Below are positions 21,140 through 34,833 of a stretch of DNA of 64,000 nucleotides, in pieces; within the stretch, counting starts at the first letter, position 1; the number at the start of each line of letters is the position of its first letter. Under the pieces are notes generated by a model. That model was given only the letters and a program-made list of their open reading frames with translations. It was not told the DNA's origin and did no database searches. Both the position numbers and the translations under genes were made by a program. Origin of the DNA: Rhizoctonia solani (Eukaryota; Basidiomycota; Agaricomycetes; Cantharellales; Ceratobasidiaceae); assembly GCF_016906535.1 (NCBI RefSeq), contig NC_057377.1, positions 1,612,001 through 1,676,000 of the forward strand, given 5' to 3'.

Positions 21140-24100
21140 TTACACAACAGGGATTGGCATTGCGATAGTATAGGTTGATCTCGAATTGCGAGGCAGTACG
21201 GTAATTTTCTGAGCCCCATCGGATTGCCAAGTCTCGCACGAAGGGCGGGGACCGCCTGAGTCGCTCCCAGGTTCCGCATTGATAATCGGAAGCGACAAAA
21301 TACCATGCCGGAGAGGAAGTAATGTCAAATTCAACGTAAATATACTCTTGTCCTTGACACCAGATGTTAAGGATGTATAGCAGATATGACCGTATAGACT
21401 CACCTGAGCGATATATTCACCACGCTTGGGTCCATTGACAAGCCAACCAGAGTCCATATCGGATAGCACATCGTAGCGCATCATGTATTTTGTCTCTGCA
21501 TCTTCTGATGAACCCGCCCAATGGAAAGATGCTTCAATTGATACGGTAATGTCTAGAGGTTGACCAGCATACATGGTAGTACTGGGAGGAAGTCGTGGGA
21601 CAACTTTGACGCGGTTGACAATCTAGTTGCAAACATTAATAATAATAAAAAAGTCGTAGCGTACGCATGACTGCCTGCTTACAGTCATGAGGGGTACGTC
21701 AAAGGGCATAGTTACTGTCCGCCATTTCGACCGTTCATCCAAGGTCTCCGTCTGAGAGTTTGCATCTGTTTCTCGCATTTCCTAAAGGGACTAAGGAACG
21801 GACGAAGCAATTGAAATTGAATCACATACCTTAATTGCGTTGAGAACGGTATCAAAATCCAGTGTGATAGGTGCGTGACCAACAAGTTGCTTCGCCCACG
21901 TCTCAGCCTCAATTTTAGGGGACTGACAAAATAGCTCCAGCATATCAATCCACCGACTATCGTTCAGTAAAGCGTTTCTGGACAAATCTCTCGACTCTTC
22001 TTGTTTTCGTGGATTCAGTGTACCATTGTATATTGCTGTGGCCCCGAGAATTGTGTCTAGATCTAATGTATGCACCGTAGGCTTTTATGGAGGGGCCAAA
22101 AGAATAAGCTCAAAGCTACGCACCTTCGTGCAGTGAGCGATAGGTAATCTTCAACTTCAAAGTCTCGCCCACTAAATAAGGGTTGTGAATTGAGATATCC
22201 GAAAGCCAGAAACATTTTTTTGAGCTTACTAGGCCGCTCGTTGGTAGTGCCTGATTGAATTTGGAACAGCCAAGGTACTGGCCTTGATGGCCTAACCAGC
22301 TAGGACGGATAGTGTCAAAACCAGAGATAATTTTAGGAGGAAGTGAATACATACCACCACAACAGGGGATCTTGCACATTGTTTTACAGAAAGCTTTGAG
22401 TCGGAATTGTTCACCAGCGTAGCTTTAGCTATACGTATCAGTTCTTGATTGGCCGAGTGAACCACGATATTAGTGAATAAACTGGAGGCGAGCATTAGCC
22501 GTAATTAAACATATCAACCGCTGTGAGCGCTCCGCACCGTTGGTCTCGGAACTTGTCATTGATATTCACAATCAATGGTAGCCCAACGTAAGATTTACAT
22601 GCACGTTTTATCATGCGTTTGACCTCAGGCTGTGCTACGGTCGTGTAGACAAAATTGAGTGTTCCCTAATTTCAAGTATTAGAGATCGGTACATAAAATT
22701 AATCCTTATCATACCTCTAGCTCGTCATTTCTGGGAGAACCAGAGAATGGTACGGAAAGGATAAGTTCGTAGTCCGTAGGGAGGTCCTCCACTGATATGC
22801 CCTCATTCGTACACCCAATCGATCCGCAAGGCTCTGGACGACATTAATAAGTAGAGATATTATGGTGGAAGGAGCTGCATACCACTGAGCACTTTGGTTG
22901 AAGCGAGATTGTACTTGATTTGACTACTTGAGGAGGTAACAGTCATTGTTCCTGATCGAAGATCATTCCTTCCTGTGAAAATCTTGAACAATACCCTCTG
23001 ATCTCCTAAAATTACTGGATTTCCGGATTAATTCACTAGCCATCATTGGGATGGGTGATAATACATACCATGGCGAGGCATCTGCATCATAACTTGAGTC
23101 GCTTTGTTGTCCTCAGGAATACGAACGTTCACCCGGACTTCAGATAAATTTACTTTCGTGGAAGAGACAGGATTTCGTGACTCTGGGGGGGTGACTTGAA
23201 ATAGTAGCCCCGAGATCTGATACTCCAATTCAGATACGACGAGCAGCCCAACAATCGGGTCCTGATATTTCGTGCGAGTTAGTAAACACAGATCAAAGCT
23301 ACAGAAAGAAAGAAGCTCACTGGACAGAACAAGGACAGAGACGAATTTCCAGGAGGGAATTCAGTGAGAGTTTCCTCAAAAGCAACACTGACACCGTCCT
23401 TCCCTTTGAAGGTAACCTTGATGTGTTTCACTTCGACAGCCTGCGCATACGAGGTTAGCTCCGGAGGGCCAGTAATGGTACATATTTACTTCGGGAAATT
23501 TGCTGCTTGCAATAAAATCCAAGAATGAGCCATCTTTTGAATTGTCCAGCCGAGCAATGTCACTGGCAAGCCTCAGGTCTACTGGTGAAAAATCCTGAAT
23601 GCGAAGAGCTATAGGCATTTCCGTTTGTTAGGATGACCTGTGAGCTAACCAAGGAAGCTTACGTGAACCAAGGTTACTCGATGCATGAAGTGCACTTTGT
23701 AATGTTTGCTGGATACGCTCCGAATATGCGCTATGCTGTGTCTGTTGCGATGACAGGAGATCCACCTTGAGGAGCGCAATTGCCCGATTCGCAAAGTCTT
23801 CTGGAGACGTATTCTCAAGAGATTTGCTGGTTTCGAGATGTAGAAACCGCATATATCCTTCCAGTAAGTTCCAGTGTTGATTCGCATAGTTAGCTGGGAG
23901 CTTGGCATATATGGACTGGGCGCTGGGAATATCGCCTCGGTGTCTTTTTGTTATTTCCTGTCAGAGCACATTCTGGTTCGGAAAGATTTTCCTTACAGGT
24001 AAAGTGCAGCAAGAATGCCCCGTAATTGTGCAGCTGTCCTTACTCTCCCTGATGATTGACATGTATCGATGATACGCACTACTAAGTTTTTATAGAGATC

Positions 24101-26032
24101 ATCGAACACCGTAATATTGTCGATCGCCTCCAGGAGGTACGCATTCGTGACGCCGAGCCGGGACATTCGATAATGTTCTTCGTTCTTCGACTCTGGCGCT
24201 GACGTAAAAGGATCGTATGTTGCGGAACTTGGTCGACTCTTTACTTCTTGTTCAGGGAGAGAAGCAGAAAATGGAGCCGTTCGAGGCAAATGTCCGGCTC
24301 GTATACCTATTTTATCTAACTAGGAGCACATAATCAAATTGATACATGAGAAATATTCAACTAAACTTACTTGGACCCTGGAAAGCTCCAATAATTCGCA
24401 CTTGGCAGCACTATAACTAATTCCTCTTGTATCCATCGGAGACTCCTGGCCATTGGCGCTCTCCATCCAAGCATCACACTCATCGACTACATTGAGGGCG
24501 CAAGAATAAATCCATGACTCTAAGAAAGGCTCACTGAGAGAGTTCTGCTCTTCGATTTTCTTAGAGACCAAGGGACTATAACTTTGAGAAAGAAACTTGC
24601 CTCATTTTCACGCAATGTCCGAGAGAACGTACTAATGAATCCCGAAGCTTTATTAGCCACGTGCGCAATGGCGCCCATTTTAGCTAACAAAAGGCACTGC
24701 CGTGCAACAAGGTAACACCTATCAAAGGATGTTGGTCAACCTACTGGTGGGTAATCGACCAGGCTCATACCTGAAGTCGAATACACTAATATTGTTCGAC
24801 ATTATCAGGTCGCGATATGGTTTTTTGGTCACTGAAAGCAGTGGGGCAGCATCGTCCCCTGGCGCTGTTCCTCCCAGCTTTCCGAACCATGAGAGATTTT
24901 TCTCTGATCAATGTGTCAATAACCTGCTCCGGACTAATCAATCGAACCGACCTTTGAGTACCTGATAAAAAGACGCCTCGAGTTCGGAATATTGGAGCAA
25001 TGCCGCGTCGAGTAACGTCATGCCTTCAAAAGATTCGGCTATACTTTCCTATTTCATAGATAAGATTGATACCAGGGGTTAGGATTAGAGCGTACCTTTA
25101 ATACAAAAAACGTGCAAAAATTCCACCCAGGAACAGCACGCTGTGCTTCAGTCCGCCTAACGTCGTCAATCCGGTCGGCGATTCGACTATCCAGTGTTGT
25201 AATAATGGCATCTTTAATCTTAGCTATTAATTCCGTCCATGCAGCAGGATCGTCTTGCCCTCCTGTCACATAGTTGAGCTGCACACATCTTGGGGTGATG
25301 GTTAGTAACGAGTTGATTTGTTTCATACTAGAACACAGCACCTACCTATCTCTTTTAGCTAGTGTAAAATCCGCCCTCATACGATCTATAATACTTCCTT
25401 TCATTTGGAATAATCGTTTTCCTGCGGATCCAGTTGCATCTTGGCCCGGTGATGAAATATTGACAAGGACTATTAGCCACTCTTGATCTCGTTTTGATTG
25501 AGTGGTAACAGACGCAACCCAATCTTTGAGTTGTCGGCGTACTACATTTTTATAGGTGTCTGCATCCTAACCCCTGAGTGAGCGATTAGAAGCCCTTTAC
25601 GCTGCAGGTTAACTTTACCTCGCACATCCCTAGCCATAGATTGATAAATGGTTTTGCGAGAACAGTTACAGGTATCTGGCTTCTTGTCATCCCATCCCCG
25701 CCGAATCCATCAACAGCGCTCAAACGGGCACTCGATATGCCCAAATCCAAGGGGATAAGCTCCGCATCGACTGATTGGATGGTTCGTATTGATGAGTTAG
25801 GTAGAGTTCCAGCACTAGGCTTCCAGTGCAAGTTCCTCAAAGGCTGAACACGGGACCTTAGAGATTCCAGTAAGACAGCAAAATGAGGGGAGGATTGAAT
25901 GGAGTGAGCTAGTGTATATGTAATCTTCACATTCCCATTACTAGCCAATGCACCTGGACCGGGAGATATTGGACTAGGGGTATATGCCCTTGATGAGATC
26001 GAAGCAGGCCTAGAGGGAGAGGATAGCTGCAT
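21140..26032 (-). CDS. TRAPP II complex subunit TRAPPC10 / Trs130
   Basis: A long multi-exon gene on the minus strand. The N-terminal exon reads VKITYTLAHSIQSSPHFAVL, LRSRVQPLRNLHWKPSAG and KPFINLWLGMCE. A GTAAAG...TTAG intron links this to DADTYKNVVRRQLKDWV, then WLIVLVNISSPGQDATGS, KGSIIDRMRADFTLAKRD and CVQLNYVTGGQDDP. This is the conserved N-terminal block of TRAPPC10/Trs130. The C-terminal exons (MYAGQPLDITVSIEASFHW, GPKRGEYIAQ, then KITVLPRNSRSTYTIAMPIP) end at 21140 and fit the beta-rich trafficking domain. The family tethers vesicles at the Golgi/endosome and, in TRAPP II, helps activate Rab11/Ypt31. I did not resolve every middle exon (roughly 23000-24600). It ends 90 bp from TRM5, tail to tail. 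Confidence 0.88.
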
Positions 26033-26796
26033 GTCGAATTAGTAGAACTATATCCAAGAAACTCTAGTGTCACGGCGGCAAGAGGTCGGTTTTCGAGGGC
26101 TACAACTTTTCTAGTTTCTCAGTTATTCCCGCGTTTAAATAGAGTGCATCAACGGCCGAATATCTTGTAGGGTACAAACTATCATACCAAGTTGAGCGAT
26201 TTACACGTGATCAGCTTACGCTGGCGCAAACCAGCGAAGTGGCGTGAAATGTTTTGTTTTATTTGCAGGCAGCTTCTGGGAGCATTGCTTTGCAAAGGCA
26301 TCAACCATTGGTTGTGAAAACCATTCATGCATTTGGCTCGAAGCCCAGAAGAGGTGCCGGTCATAATGCCCAACTATTTAGACTCGGTTCCTTCTGTACC
26401 TTAATGATATGTATTAATACATAAATATTTTATCATTGTACTGCGTATATGCCGCGTCAACAGACAGTTGTTGTGGCGTACAACGTCCTCTCGAGCTGGA
26501 ATAAATACCGTAAGACTCAATTCGTCCACTGACTATTAGGGATCAATATAAATGTTGTGTTCTATGAACGTTCAGATCTCCAGAGTTATGGCGCTTATAA
26601 GCCCGTTTTTTACACTGATCTAATATTGCAGCTTTGTGATCTGATGTGCTGACTGAGCATTTACAATCTAACGTTATTTCTTAGATACCGAAAACACCTT
26701 GAAAATGGTCAAAGAGATTCTGGAATGAAAGGGCCCCTATCACAATTGTGTACTCTACATCAGTCATCATACAAAACGTAAACTATAGTACGACAA
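26033..26796. other. Intergenic between TRAPPC10 start and carboxypeptidase B end
   Basis: No gene. A CACGTG E-box sits at 26204-26209, about 170 bp upstream of the TRAPPC10 start. The remainder is AT-rich 3' flank of the carboxypeptidase gene. Confidence 0.5.
26204..26209. promoter_or_regulatory. CACGTG E-box upstream of TRAPPC10
   Basis: A perfect CACGTG lies 172 bp upstream of the TRAPPC10 ATG. Confidence 0.5.
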
Positions 26797-28837
26797 CTAT
26801 CTCATAGACGGTTCGCCAGTTGCTAGCGGAAGGTTAAATATCCAACTAATTATAACTGATTCAGTATGCTCTGAAAGAGGGATTTCAGTCACTAACCGAT
26901 TGAACATGTCCAGGGTTGCTTGCGGTTGATCATGTGGGGCCAGGTGGCCAGCCTCGTGAATCTCCATAAGCGCAATCCGGCCTGAATCATTACCGCTGCT
27001 CGTGGTTCGAATGTGCCCAGCTATACGATCCCCCGATTGAGAGTTCTCGCGAAAGGAGTTTACAAAACTTTGCTGGAAGGTGGTGTTCAGGTTCTCGAGC
27101 CAAAGTATCATTCCCTGTTATCTTATTTCAGTGATTAAATAAGAGAAAGGCGACAAACCCACACCGATAATGCAGAAAGAAGATCTAAAGTAACAGCTAG
27201 ACAGTAGCTTAGTGTATACATGTGAAACGGTCCTTACCAGCATCCCCAGCATAGTTTAACATCCTCACACCTCCTTCGATCATTTCGGGGAGCAATGCAG
27301 CCGCATTTCGAATAGCATCCCCAGAATGAATAAATGCTTGGTTGATTACACTGGTGCATGCTATATCCCAGCACGGTTACTTCGGTTTTGTACTCTAAAC
27401 AAATGAATCTCTCACGTTTGAACTCGATGTGCGATGCGATTCCCAATTCACTCTTAACATCCGGGTAGTTGAGATACTTGGACATCCATCCAACCTCTGG
27501 ATAACAAGCAAAACTTCCGTTCCTAGCATCACAATTTGACCTTGCATCAAGAAGATTTAGTCCAGATTGCTAGCCCGAACCATTCAGCGAAGCTCCGAAA
27601 GTTACGTCGTGAAAAAAACACTTACATTAATCATGTCAGTCATTTCCTCAAGACAGAACTGAGCTGTAGCTCCGCATACAAGATCAGTGTCAACCTTGTC
27701 ACAGTACTAGGTTTCAAATGAGAGAGAAGCCCTCGAAGACTATAATATAACGAACTCGTACCTCGATCATGCGTAGACATGTGACCTCGTGCTTCTTCAG
27801 TTTCTTACATTCAGTACTGTTTTTCTTCCAGACCTGCCACTTCCCGCCCCCGCACCACCAGTCGTACGTAGCTCCAAACTGATACCAGGGGTGGGTAAGG
27901 CCTATCGTACCAGAAAACCACATAGTTCACCATAACTAGTTAGGCACCATGTACTCCAACTTACCACCTCCGATCATGATGCTAGTCAGATTGATTTTCA
28001 GCCAATCCCCGTTAAATTTATCAACTTGTTTGTTGTTTTCCCATATTTTATGGGCAATATATGGGATATATATCCCTGCATAGGACTCGCCTGCGACGTG
28101 CAGCTCGCCCGCATATTCGCCAAAACGCCGGTAAAATAGTTGCAGAAATACCCACATATCCTTTGCCGCTTCGAGCGAGTTGGTCATTGTCGAACCAGTG
28201 TTATATGAATACCCCACACCAGCAGGTTCTTCAGATTGACGATTATCGTTGGGTAGTTTAGCTGGATTGGGCAGAGGTACTTACGATCAATGAAGAGCAT
28301 GTTTACATTCGTATTCCACGACCACGGGTTAATAGTAGTGTTTCTTCCGCCTTCACTAACCGTGCAAGGGCCGAGCTCAAGAAACAGACCGGTGCTGCTG
28401 GAACATCCGGGACCACCGTTGAGCCATATTGCGACCGGTGCCGAGCCAGGGTTATTCCTGGCTTCAAAAAACCTGAAAATCACAGCATATATGTTATGAT
28501 GCGGTAGAGGATTTGGTGCAAGATAAGGAGAGGCTCACCAAAAGAACACATGTTTATCTTCGGAGATATCAAGATACCCGCTATACTGTTTAACACTTGG
28601 GTCGCACAATTTACTAGGTGACTTGACTCGGAGCTTAGAATTAGGTAAAGCTGTATGTGAGAAGTGCTCAACTAATAATTTCGTTAGACATCCAACTCAG
28701 TTGATCATAAACACTGACTCACATTGAACGTCATTGGTTTCTGGCTCAACGCCCTCTGGTTGCCCGTTCTGGAATATGACGCTACCTAGGGAAGGGCATA
28801 CGAAAGCGAGGCTAAGAAGTACTAGTCTAAACCTCAT
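26797..28837 (-). CDS. Secreted serine carboxypeptidase B (peptidase family S10), tandem copy
   Basis: About eleven exons splice into one frame. The N-terminus [20 protein letters not shown] is a signal peptide. Unlike the CPY-like gene at 6856-8903 there is almost no propeptide before [15 protein letters not shown] and [16 protein letters not shown]. Active-site regions: [16 protein letters not shown]; Ser in [17 protein letters not shown]; Asp in [11 protein letters not shown], made by splicing; His in [16 protein letters not shown]. It should remove C-terminal residues from peptides, probably outside the cell. Intron positions match those of the next gene upstream, so the pair arose by tandem duplication. 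The short exon after the catalytic Asp reads DLLSALS where the sister has DLLCPGT, losing its Cys and Pro. Confidence 0.92.
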
Positions 28838-29185
28838 GGACGGCGAATTCAGGATGCGAGGGCAAAGCTCGCTCCTTAAACCTCATATAAGTATTAATAG
28901 ATCCATGTGGTCACCATCAGCGAACGCAGTTAGGACAGTTTTGTCACACGGAATACTTTGCCCGAACACCTCGTGTGCATCGGCTTCGACCTCAAGGTCA
29001 CGTTATCAATCCACTTCACAGGAAATGAGTGTCAGGGAGGCAAAGGAAGCAGCAATGCATCAAAATTTGCATTCAAGACACTACCAATCATGACCTCAGA
29101 CTGAAATTTCAAGAAATTATGTATGTACTCATCAATACAAGTTAAAATCCAGTCCATCTAAACTTTTCGCCTTTACAACTGGCAT

Positions 29186-31214
29186 CTACTTCTCTCCAGA
29201 CAGTGGCTTGTTCCAGATCCAACTAATCACAGATAATTAGCATATAAAAAGAAGTTATTTTAAAACCATTTACCGATTAAACATGTCAAGTGCTGCGTCG
29301 GGTTGGTCATGCGGAGCCATGTGCCCAGCTTCGAATAACTCAACATAGGCTATGCGACCAGCTTCTTTGTTCCCGCCAGTTGAACGGACGAACCCAGCAG
29401 TGCGATTGTGCGTTCGGAAATCTGTAGCAGGGGAGTCTATGAATTTTTGTTGGAACATAGTGCCAAGGTGTTCCATCCAAAGAATTTGACCCTATTACGC
29501 ATAAGTCGGTTGTTCAAGATATTGATAAAAGTCCGATGACTTACTGTCCCAGGACACAACAGATCTATAATTGATGGTCATGAGTGAGCACAGAGTATAA
29601 TGATTAAACTTACCGGCATCTCCAACGTAGATTAACATCCGAACTCCGTCATTAATCAAGTCGGGTAATAAAAGTGCAGAATTCCGCGCAGCATCTCCAG
29701 ACCTGATAAAGCTCTTGTGCACGGTTATGTTGCAAGCTATGCCGGATGGTTGTGAGTTTAGGATATTGGAGAAAAACTCCGACCAATCACTTACATGTAA
29801 ATAAGACATCAGGGTGCCCACCAAGCTGTCTCCTTATCTCTGGCCTATTGAGATACATCGGAATCCACCTGCTGGCGTCATAGCATTCCGAATCCTCTGT
29901 ACGACCACACTTCATCCTCGCATCATAAGGATTTAAACCAGACTCCTATAGCCAATCATGAGTACTTCTCACTCTTCTACACAAGAACCTACGTACCGCA
30001 GCCCGAGCAAGTGTTCGGTCGAAACAGAACAACCCAGCCGTGCCGCACACAATGTCAGAACCGTAGTCTTCACACGACTGCGGCGAGAATGTGAGTAGAA
30101 GTCGATGCGAGCCAACATTGTTTACACATACCTTTAGGAGACGCTGACAGACTGGAATATCCCTGGCGAGCTGTTTGCATACCTCGCTATCCTGGTCATA
30201 CACGGGCCATTTGCCTTTTCCACACCACCAATCATACAACACTGGGAGTTGATACGATGGATTCGTCAAACCTGACCTCGCGAGATTAACTGCCAATCAT
30301 CATATTCAACGCGAACCGCTCACCGTTACCAATCAAAATACTCGTCAAATTCACCTTGACCAACTCGTCGCTCTTTCCAAGTTTTCGGTTGTTTTTCCAA
30401 ATCGCATTGACGATATGTGGAACGTATGTTCCGGCATACGATTCTCCAGCGACGTGCAGTTCACCTGCGTACTGGCCGAACCGCTTGTAGAATAGTTGGA
30501 GGAACGACCACATATCTTCGGCCGCAACGAACGAGTCGGTGACTTCGGGTCCAGTGTTGTACGAGTATCCGACTCCAGCGGGTTCTGTGTTTCAACGACG
30601 ATTAGGTACAAGTTCAATCTCAGGAAAGCGTAGAACCTACGATCAATGAACAACAGGTTCGCATTGTTGTTCCACGACCAATCATTTACTGTCGTGCCAT
30701 TTCCACCTTTTTCGATCGAGCAAGGACCGAGAGCGAAGAAAAGGCCCATAGCGCTTGTGCATCCCGGCCCTCCATTTAGCCAAATGACAATTGGTGCCGT
30801 CTCTGGATTGTTTCGAGCCTCGAAAAACCTGGCAAGTAGCGTCAGCCTCACGGTAAAACGAGAGAACGAGAGAACAATATAAATGGATTTAGAATTGGAC
30901 CGAAATAAACTCACCAAAAGAATAGGTGTTTACTTTCTGCGACATCGAGATAGCCACTATACTGCTTAACGGTAGGGTCGCATAGCCTGGGCTCCTTGAT
31001 CCTGAGCTTGTAGTCCGGTATGGCCGAATGAGAAAAATGCTCAACTGCCGGTATAAGTTTATTTAAACGATGTCACGACAAAATTACAAGACTCACACTG
31101 GACATCATCTAAGACTAAGCCTTGCTGAGCTCCTTGGCCAAGCACCCTCTCGGAAGGAAACGCGACAGCTTGTGTCGCCAGCGCGAGTATGATTCCTCCT
31201 AGTGGCAACCTCAT
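29186..31214 (-). CDS. Secreted serine carboxypeptidase C (peptidase family S10), tandem copy
   Basis: About eleven exons, same layout as copy B. Signal peptide MRLPLGGIILALATQAVAFP, then a short linker ending LDDVQ. Active-site regions: [20 protein letters not shown]; Ser in [17 protein letters not shown]; Asp in MLIYVGDADLLCPG; His in LFEAGHMAPHDQPDAA. It ends WIWNKPLSGEK. Oxyanion and triad residues are intact. The gene lies 348 bp upstream of copy B in the same direction. Its promoter has CACGTG at 31345-31350. Expected to act as an extracellular or vacuolar carboxypeptidase in protein breakdown. Confidence 0.92.
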
Positions 31215-31736
31215 GGGGGTAGGTCGTATACATATATTCGCTCAACTCTATCTTATATACTCGATGGGATAGAATTCCAGGATCCCCGAGAGCGCCTTGA
31301 TCACAGTGATCGTCGCAGTAAGCACCATATGGAACGCGGCATATCACGTGTACCCACGCGTAAACACATATCACACGTCAAATCGCGGTAAACTCCATGT
31401 ATGATAACGTTGCCAGTGCAACATGGTCAGCACATTTGTAGATACCCCCTTCTACTCCATACATCCCTAAAATACAGCCCTTCTAACGAGAGCGAGATCA
31501 AACGAGCGGAACATGCTCAACTGAGCATATACAGGCAGTAAAGTAATAAAGCCAATAACCAGGCCGGAAACACGAAATGCGACATTGGGAGAGATTGCAC
31601 AGATTGAAGATTGAAGATGCGAAATTGAATGCGTGATTAGAGCGAGATGAAGATGCGGCGCGATAATTAAGAAACGATATAGAGATGAGAGCGTCGATCA
31701 CCAGTCCTTGATTATACAGATTGGAAAAATAATATT
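31215..31736. other. Intergenic, no gene
   Basis: This is the 5' flank of carboxypeptidase C and the 3' flank of the Pumilio-family gene. Both genes lie on the minus strand. It contains the E-box at 31345-31350 and several GA-rich segments near 31590-31680. Confidence 0.5.
31345..31350. promoter_or_regulatory. CACGTG E-box upstream of carboxypeptidase C
   Basis: A perfect CACGTG in the context TATCACGTGTAC lies 131 bp upstream of the start. The tandem copy B, which lacks its own long promoter, has no equivalent in its 348-bp upstream gap. Confidence 0.5.
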
Positions 31737-34400
31737 CTAGTTCGTATTATGCTGAGCTTTCTGTAGGCAAAGATATTGAGTGGCTGAAGAAAATTCCAAA
31801 AATGGACCCACAGTGCGTTCAAAGAGCCAAACGATCCTGGAGCCCGATTTTGAACCTTTTAGAGTAACAATATGCCCCTTGACCTAATCCACTCTTGTCA
31901 GCGCCAAGTTACCAACGGTCGAGAATAACTCACTGATTCATGGAGCACGGACCACATGTTCTTGTTTAGCATTGGCAACAACATACTAATGAGTTGGCTG
32001 CCCATAGCACCAAGGGCCAAGTCGACAATTATTGGACGACGGCCGCTTGACCAGTCTTCAGATTAAAAGAGCATGGACTACGAATAGTCTACCTACCTTT
32101 TGGCAGGCTCACTCAACCGTCTAGCCACAATCTCCACAGAAGATGGACCACCCGACTTGATTGCTTTTTCAATAACCTTAATGCCTTGAGGGTCAAGAGC
32201 GAGCGTCGGGATGTGTTGAACAAGGGCGCTAACGGCCTGGGCGCGATCGCTTTCGGTTCCGTTTTCTAGTACTGTATTCGAAGTCAACGATTGAACATCG
32301 TGGGTGACGAGTCTACTTACAATGTTGAACAACCCAACCTATTATAAATGCGCATACATTTGTCAGAACTCCGCTTCAATACACCCACATGAGCAAAACT
32401 TACTTCCCCACTGGTCGGTCGCCAACACATCGATACTATCCAATACTTCCCTAACGCAATCGGCCTTGTCCGAGTCCTCCAAGTTCTCAAACGCATGCTG
32501 AACTATGAGTGATCTACAAGAAGAGTGATGAATCAATGAATCAATACAATAATGGATACAGACTCACCCAGTCTCATGGCGAGCCAAGTCGACCCAACGA
32601 CCTTGCATGGCTCTGTTCACACTATAACTCTTTTAGGTCAACGCACAGGAGGATAGGAAAGATACTGACTAGTCGAAGATTGGAGGTGCAGGATCAGACC
32701 ATGATAACTATTACTAAACGTCAGCCTCTCGTATCGCGAGGTCAAGGCATGGCCCACCTCCATAATCTTGGTCCAAACATGACTAGCGTGCTTATTCATT
32801 AAAGTCGTAGCCAAATCCCCTTGAAGCATCTCAGAGACGACCATCATCTACAGCCCTATTAACTTCATCCTCAAGTTTGACAAAAGAACACACCCGAATA
32901 GTCTCCGCACAATCAAGTGCCTTTTGAACGACATGTGTCCCATAGCAATTAGTCGCCAGCTCAATAACCCGACCCCTATTCTTTGTCGGTCCTGAAAAAT
33001 ATATAACAAGGTAATCTCAACTAACCTCATGACATCCGCAACACGCTTACGCTCCTTGGGAGAGCAAGGGGATTCAAGGCACCTTTGAACCGCCCAATTT
33101 CCAAACCGGTTCATCTAAAAGTCGCGCGTGAGCATTGACGCCACCGATCAGGCGCCACAACTGACCATCATGTCGATCCCTTGCTCCACGATCGCATCAA
33201 CGATTGGCTTGCGTGCCTCTTCAGAAGTCGCGGCCTTGAGTTTTTGTTGGAGGAAAATACTTGCTTGCTGATCCGAATTTTTGACGATACGTGTGACAAA
33301 TAGCCCATAAGGGGGCTGAGAAGTGGGTTGAAGTAAACGCAAAAAGTTGACAGGCTACAAAATGCATCGAATGAGCTGAGGAAGATAAAGAACATACATC
33401 AAGACTGACCTCATGAAGAGAAGCTTCGGTGATCTTACGATCCTGACAGACTGGGGTGTTGGCTTGTGCTTAAATAAAATACGAGATAAATTACTTACAT
33501 CGCGTCCGGTGAACCCTACGGTCTGACGGGATTGAGGGGGCTGCGACTGGGCATTCCACACTCCAGCTCCCATAGCGCGAGGAATATTCCACCCATGTGA
33601 CGTTGGTGGGTTGGTACCCGCGACCGGCATCGGAGCAGGCCCTGTGATCGGTACCCAATCTTGTCTCGGCGGCAACTGGCTAAGCGGAGCAAGGGCGGGT
33701 GAGCTCTGAGTCGAAGCCAAGTTCTGGCGTTGCATCCAGCTCATGACACGCTCATGAGAATGCGGAACAGGACCTCCAATGGTAGTCATCCGTGGGGGAC
33801 GGCTTGTTGTAGTATTACGGCGTGCTTGGGGACCAGAAACGAAGACTTCGTCAGAAGCGCTGGACATACTAATACGCCTAGCCGTCGGGGTATCTGTAAT
33901 TGATGAGAATAGGGTATGAGATGGAGGATCGGTAAACGTCGATGAAAAGAGTGGTGGTTCGATAACGCGAGTCGGAGTAGGCGTGTGAATCGTCGAGTTG
34001 GATCCAAGGGACATGATCTGAGTAGTCGGGCTTAGCGTTGGAGGTGTCGAGGGACTAGCAGGCCCATCGCCGGGAGTAGCGGCACTCGGTCGGGGAGAGG
34101 GAGTGATGCCCAGATTCCGAAGCATCATAGTAATATGCTCTGGAGACTCGGCGTCGGACTGTACAACCGTTATTCAACGAATATATGCGCATCAGTGCTA
34201 CTCACCGACTTGATAGGATCGCTTTTCGTAGGCCCAAAGAGCGGCTGGGATGGGCTCCAGCTCGAATCGGAAGCGAATGGGTCAAATGACGCGTTTTGAG
34301 GCGCCCAAATCGACGCCGACGTACCCCATTCACGCCGACGCGGGTTTGGGTCGAGTGACGAAGGCCACACAGACGAATTCATGCTGGATGGAGAAGGCAT
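31737..34400 (-). CDS. Pumilio-family (PUF) RNA-binding protein
   Basis: The multi-exon gene starts at 34400 (MPSPSSMNSSVWPSSLDPNP). Roughly the first 300 residues are disordered, rich in Ser/Thr/Pro (TPTPTRVIEPPLFSSTFTD, MTTIGGPVPHSHERVMSWMQ). Then come helical PUF-type repeats: FLRLLQPTSQPPYGLFVTRI, MNRFGNWAVQRCLESP, CAETIRVCSF region, LATTLMNKHASHVWTKIMEV, IPTLALDPQGIKVIEKAIKS and LINKNMWSVLHE-like segments (read LNKNMWSVLHESVKGH). The arrangement is like yeast Jsn1/Puf2-type proteins, which bind 3'UTRs and control mRNA stability or localisation. No RRM was seen. The last exon was joined by an AAG acceptor near 32048 and ends at a TAG at 31737; this end is less certain than the core. Confidence 0.85.
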
Positions 34401-34833
34401 ATGGAACAGAGAGTGGACGTCGTGGTCGACACAAAGCGATAGGGGTATCTACTGGTCTTTTAAACCCCTTTTGTTTGCTTCCGACAAATCCAGGTAAGCA
34501 AATCAATATAACGGATACAAACATGCCTAAGCAAATGAATGCGCGATTGGGAACTGCATACACTTAGATATAACTGTCTCACTCCCAAATACTACACGAA
34601 GTCGAGGAAGTCGGAAGGCATCTCGGAACCGATAAACCATCTAGACTCAATTGCATTGATGGAACGCCCAGAATAGAAAGAGTTCCGCGGCTCCATCGGC
34701 CATTATTCAAGGCGTTTCAGAATCGTAAAACTGCGTCCATTGAGAAAATCCATATATACAAAATGTATAAATGATAGAAAGGCCATAGTGTAAGAATAGT
34801 ACCAGCGATTAGAAATCGAAAATATTAAGAGAA
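34401..34833. other. Short intergenic region, no gene
   Basis: This is the gap between the Pumilio-family start (34400) and the tyrosinase stop (34834). Nothing coding was recognised. Confidence 0.5.
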
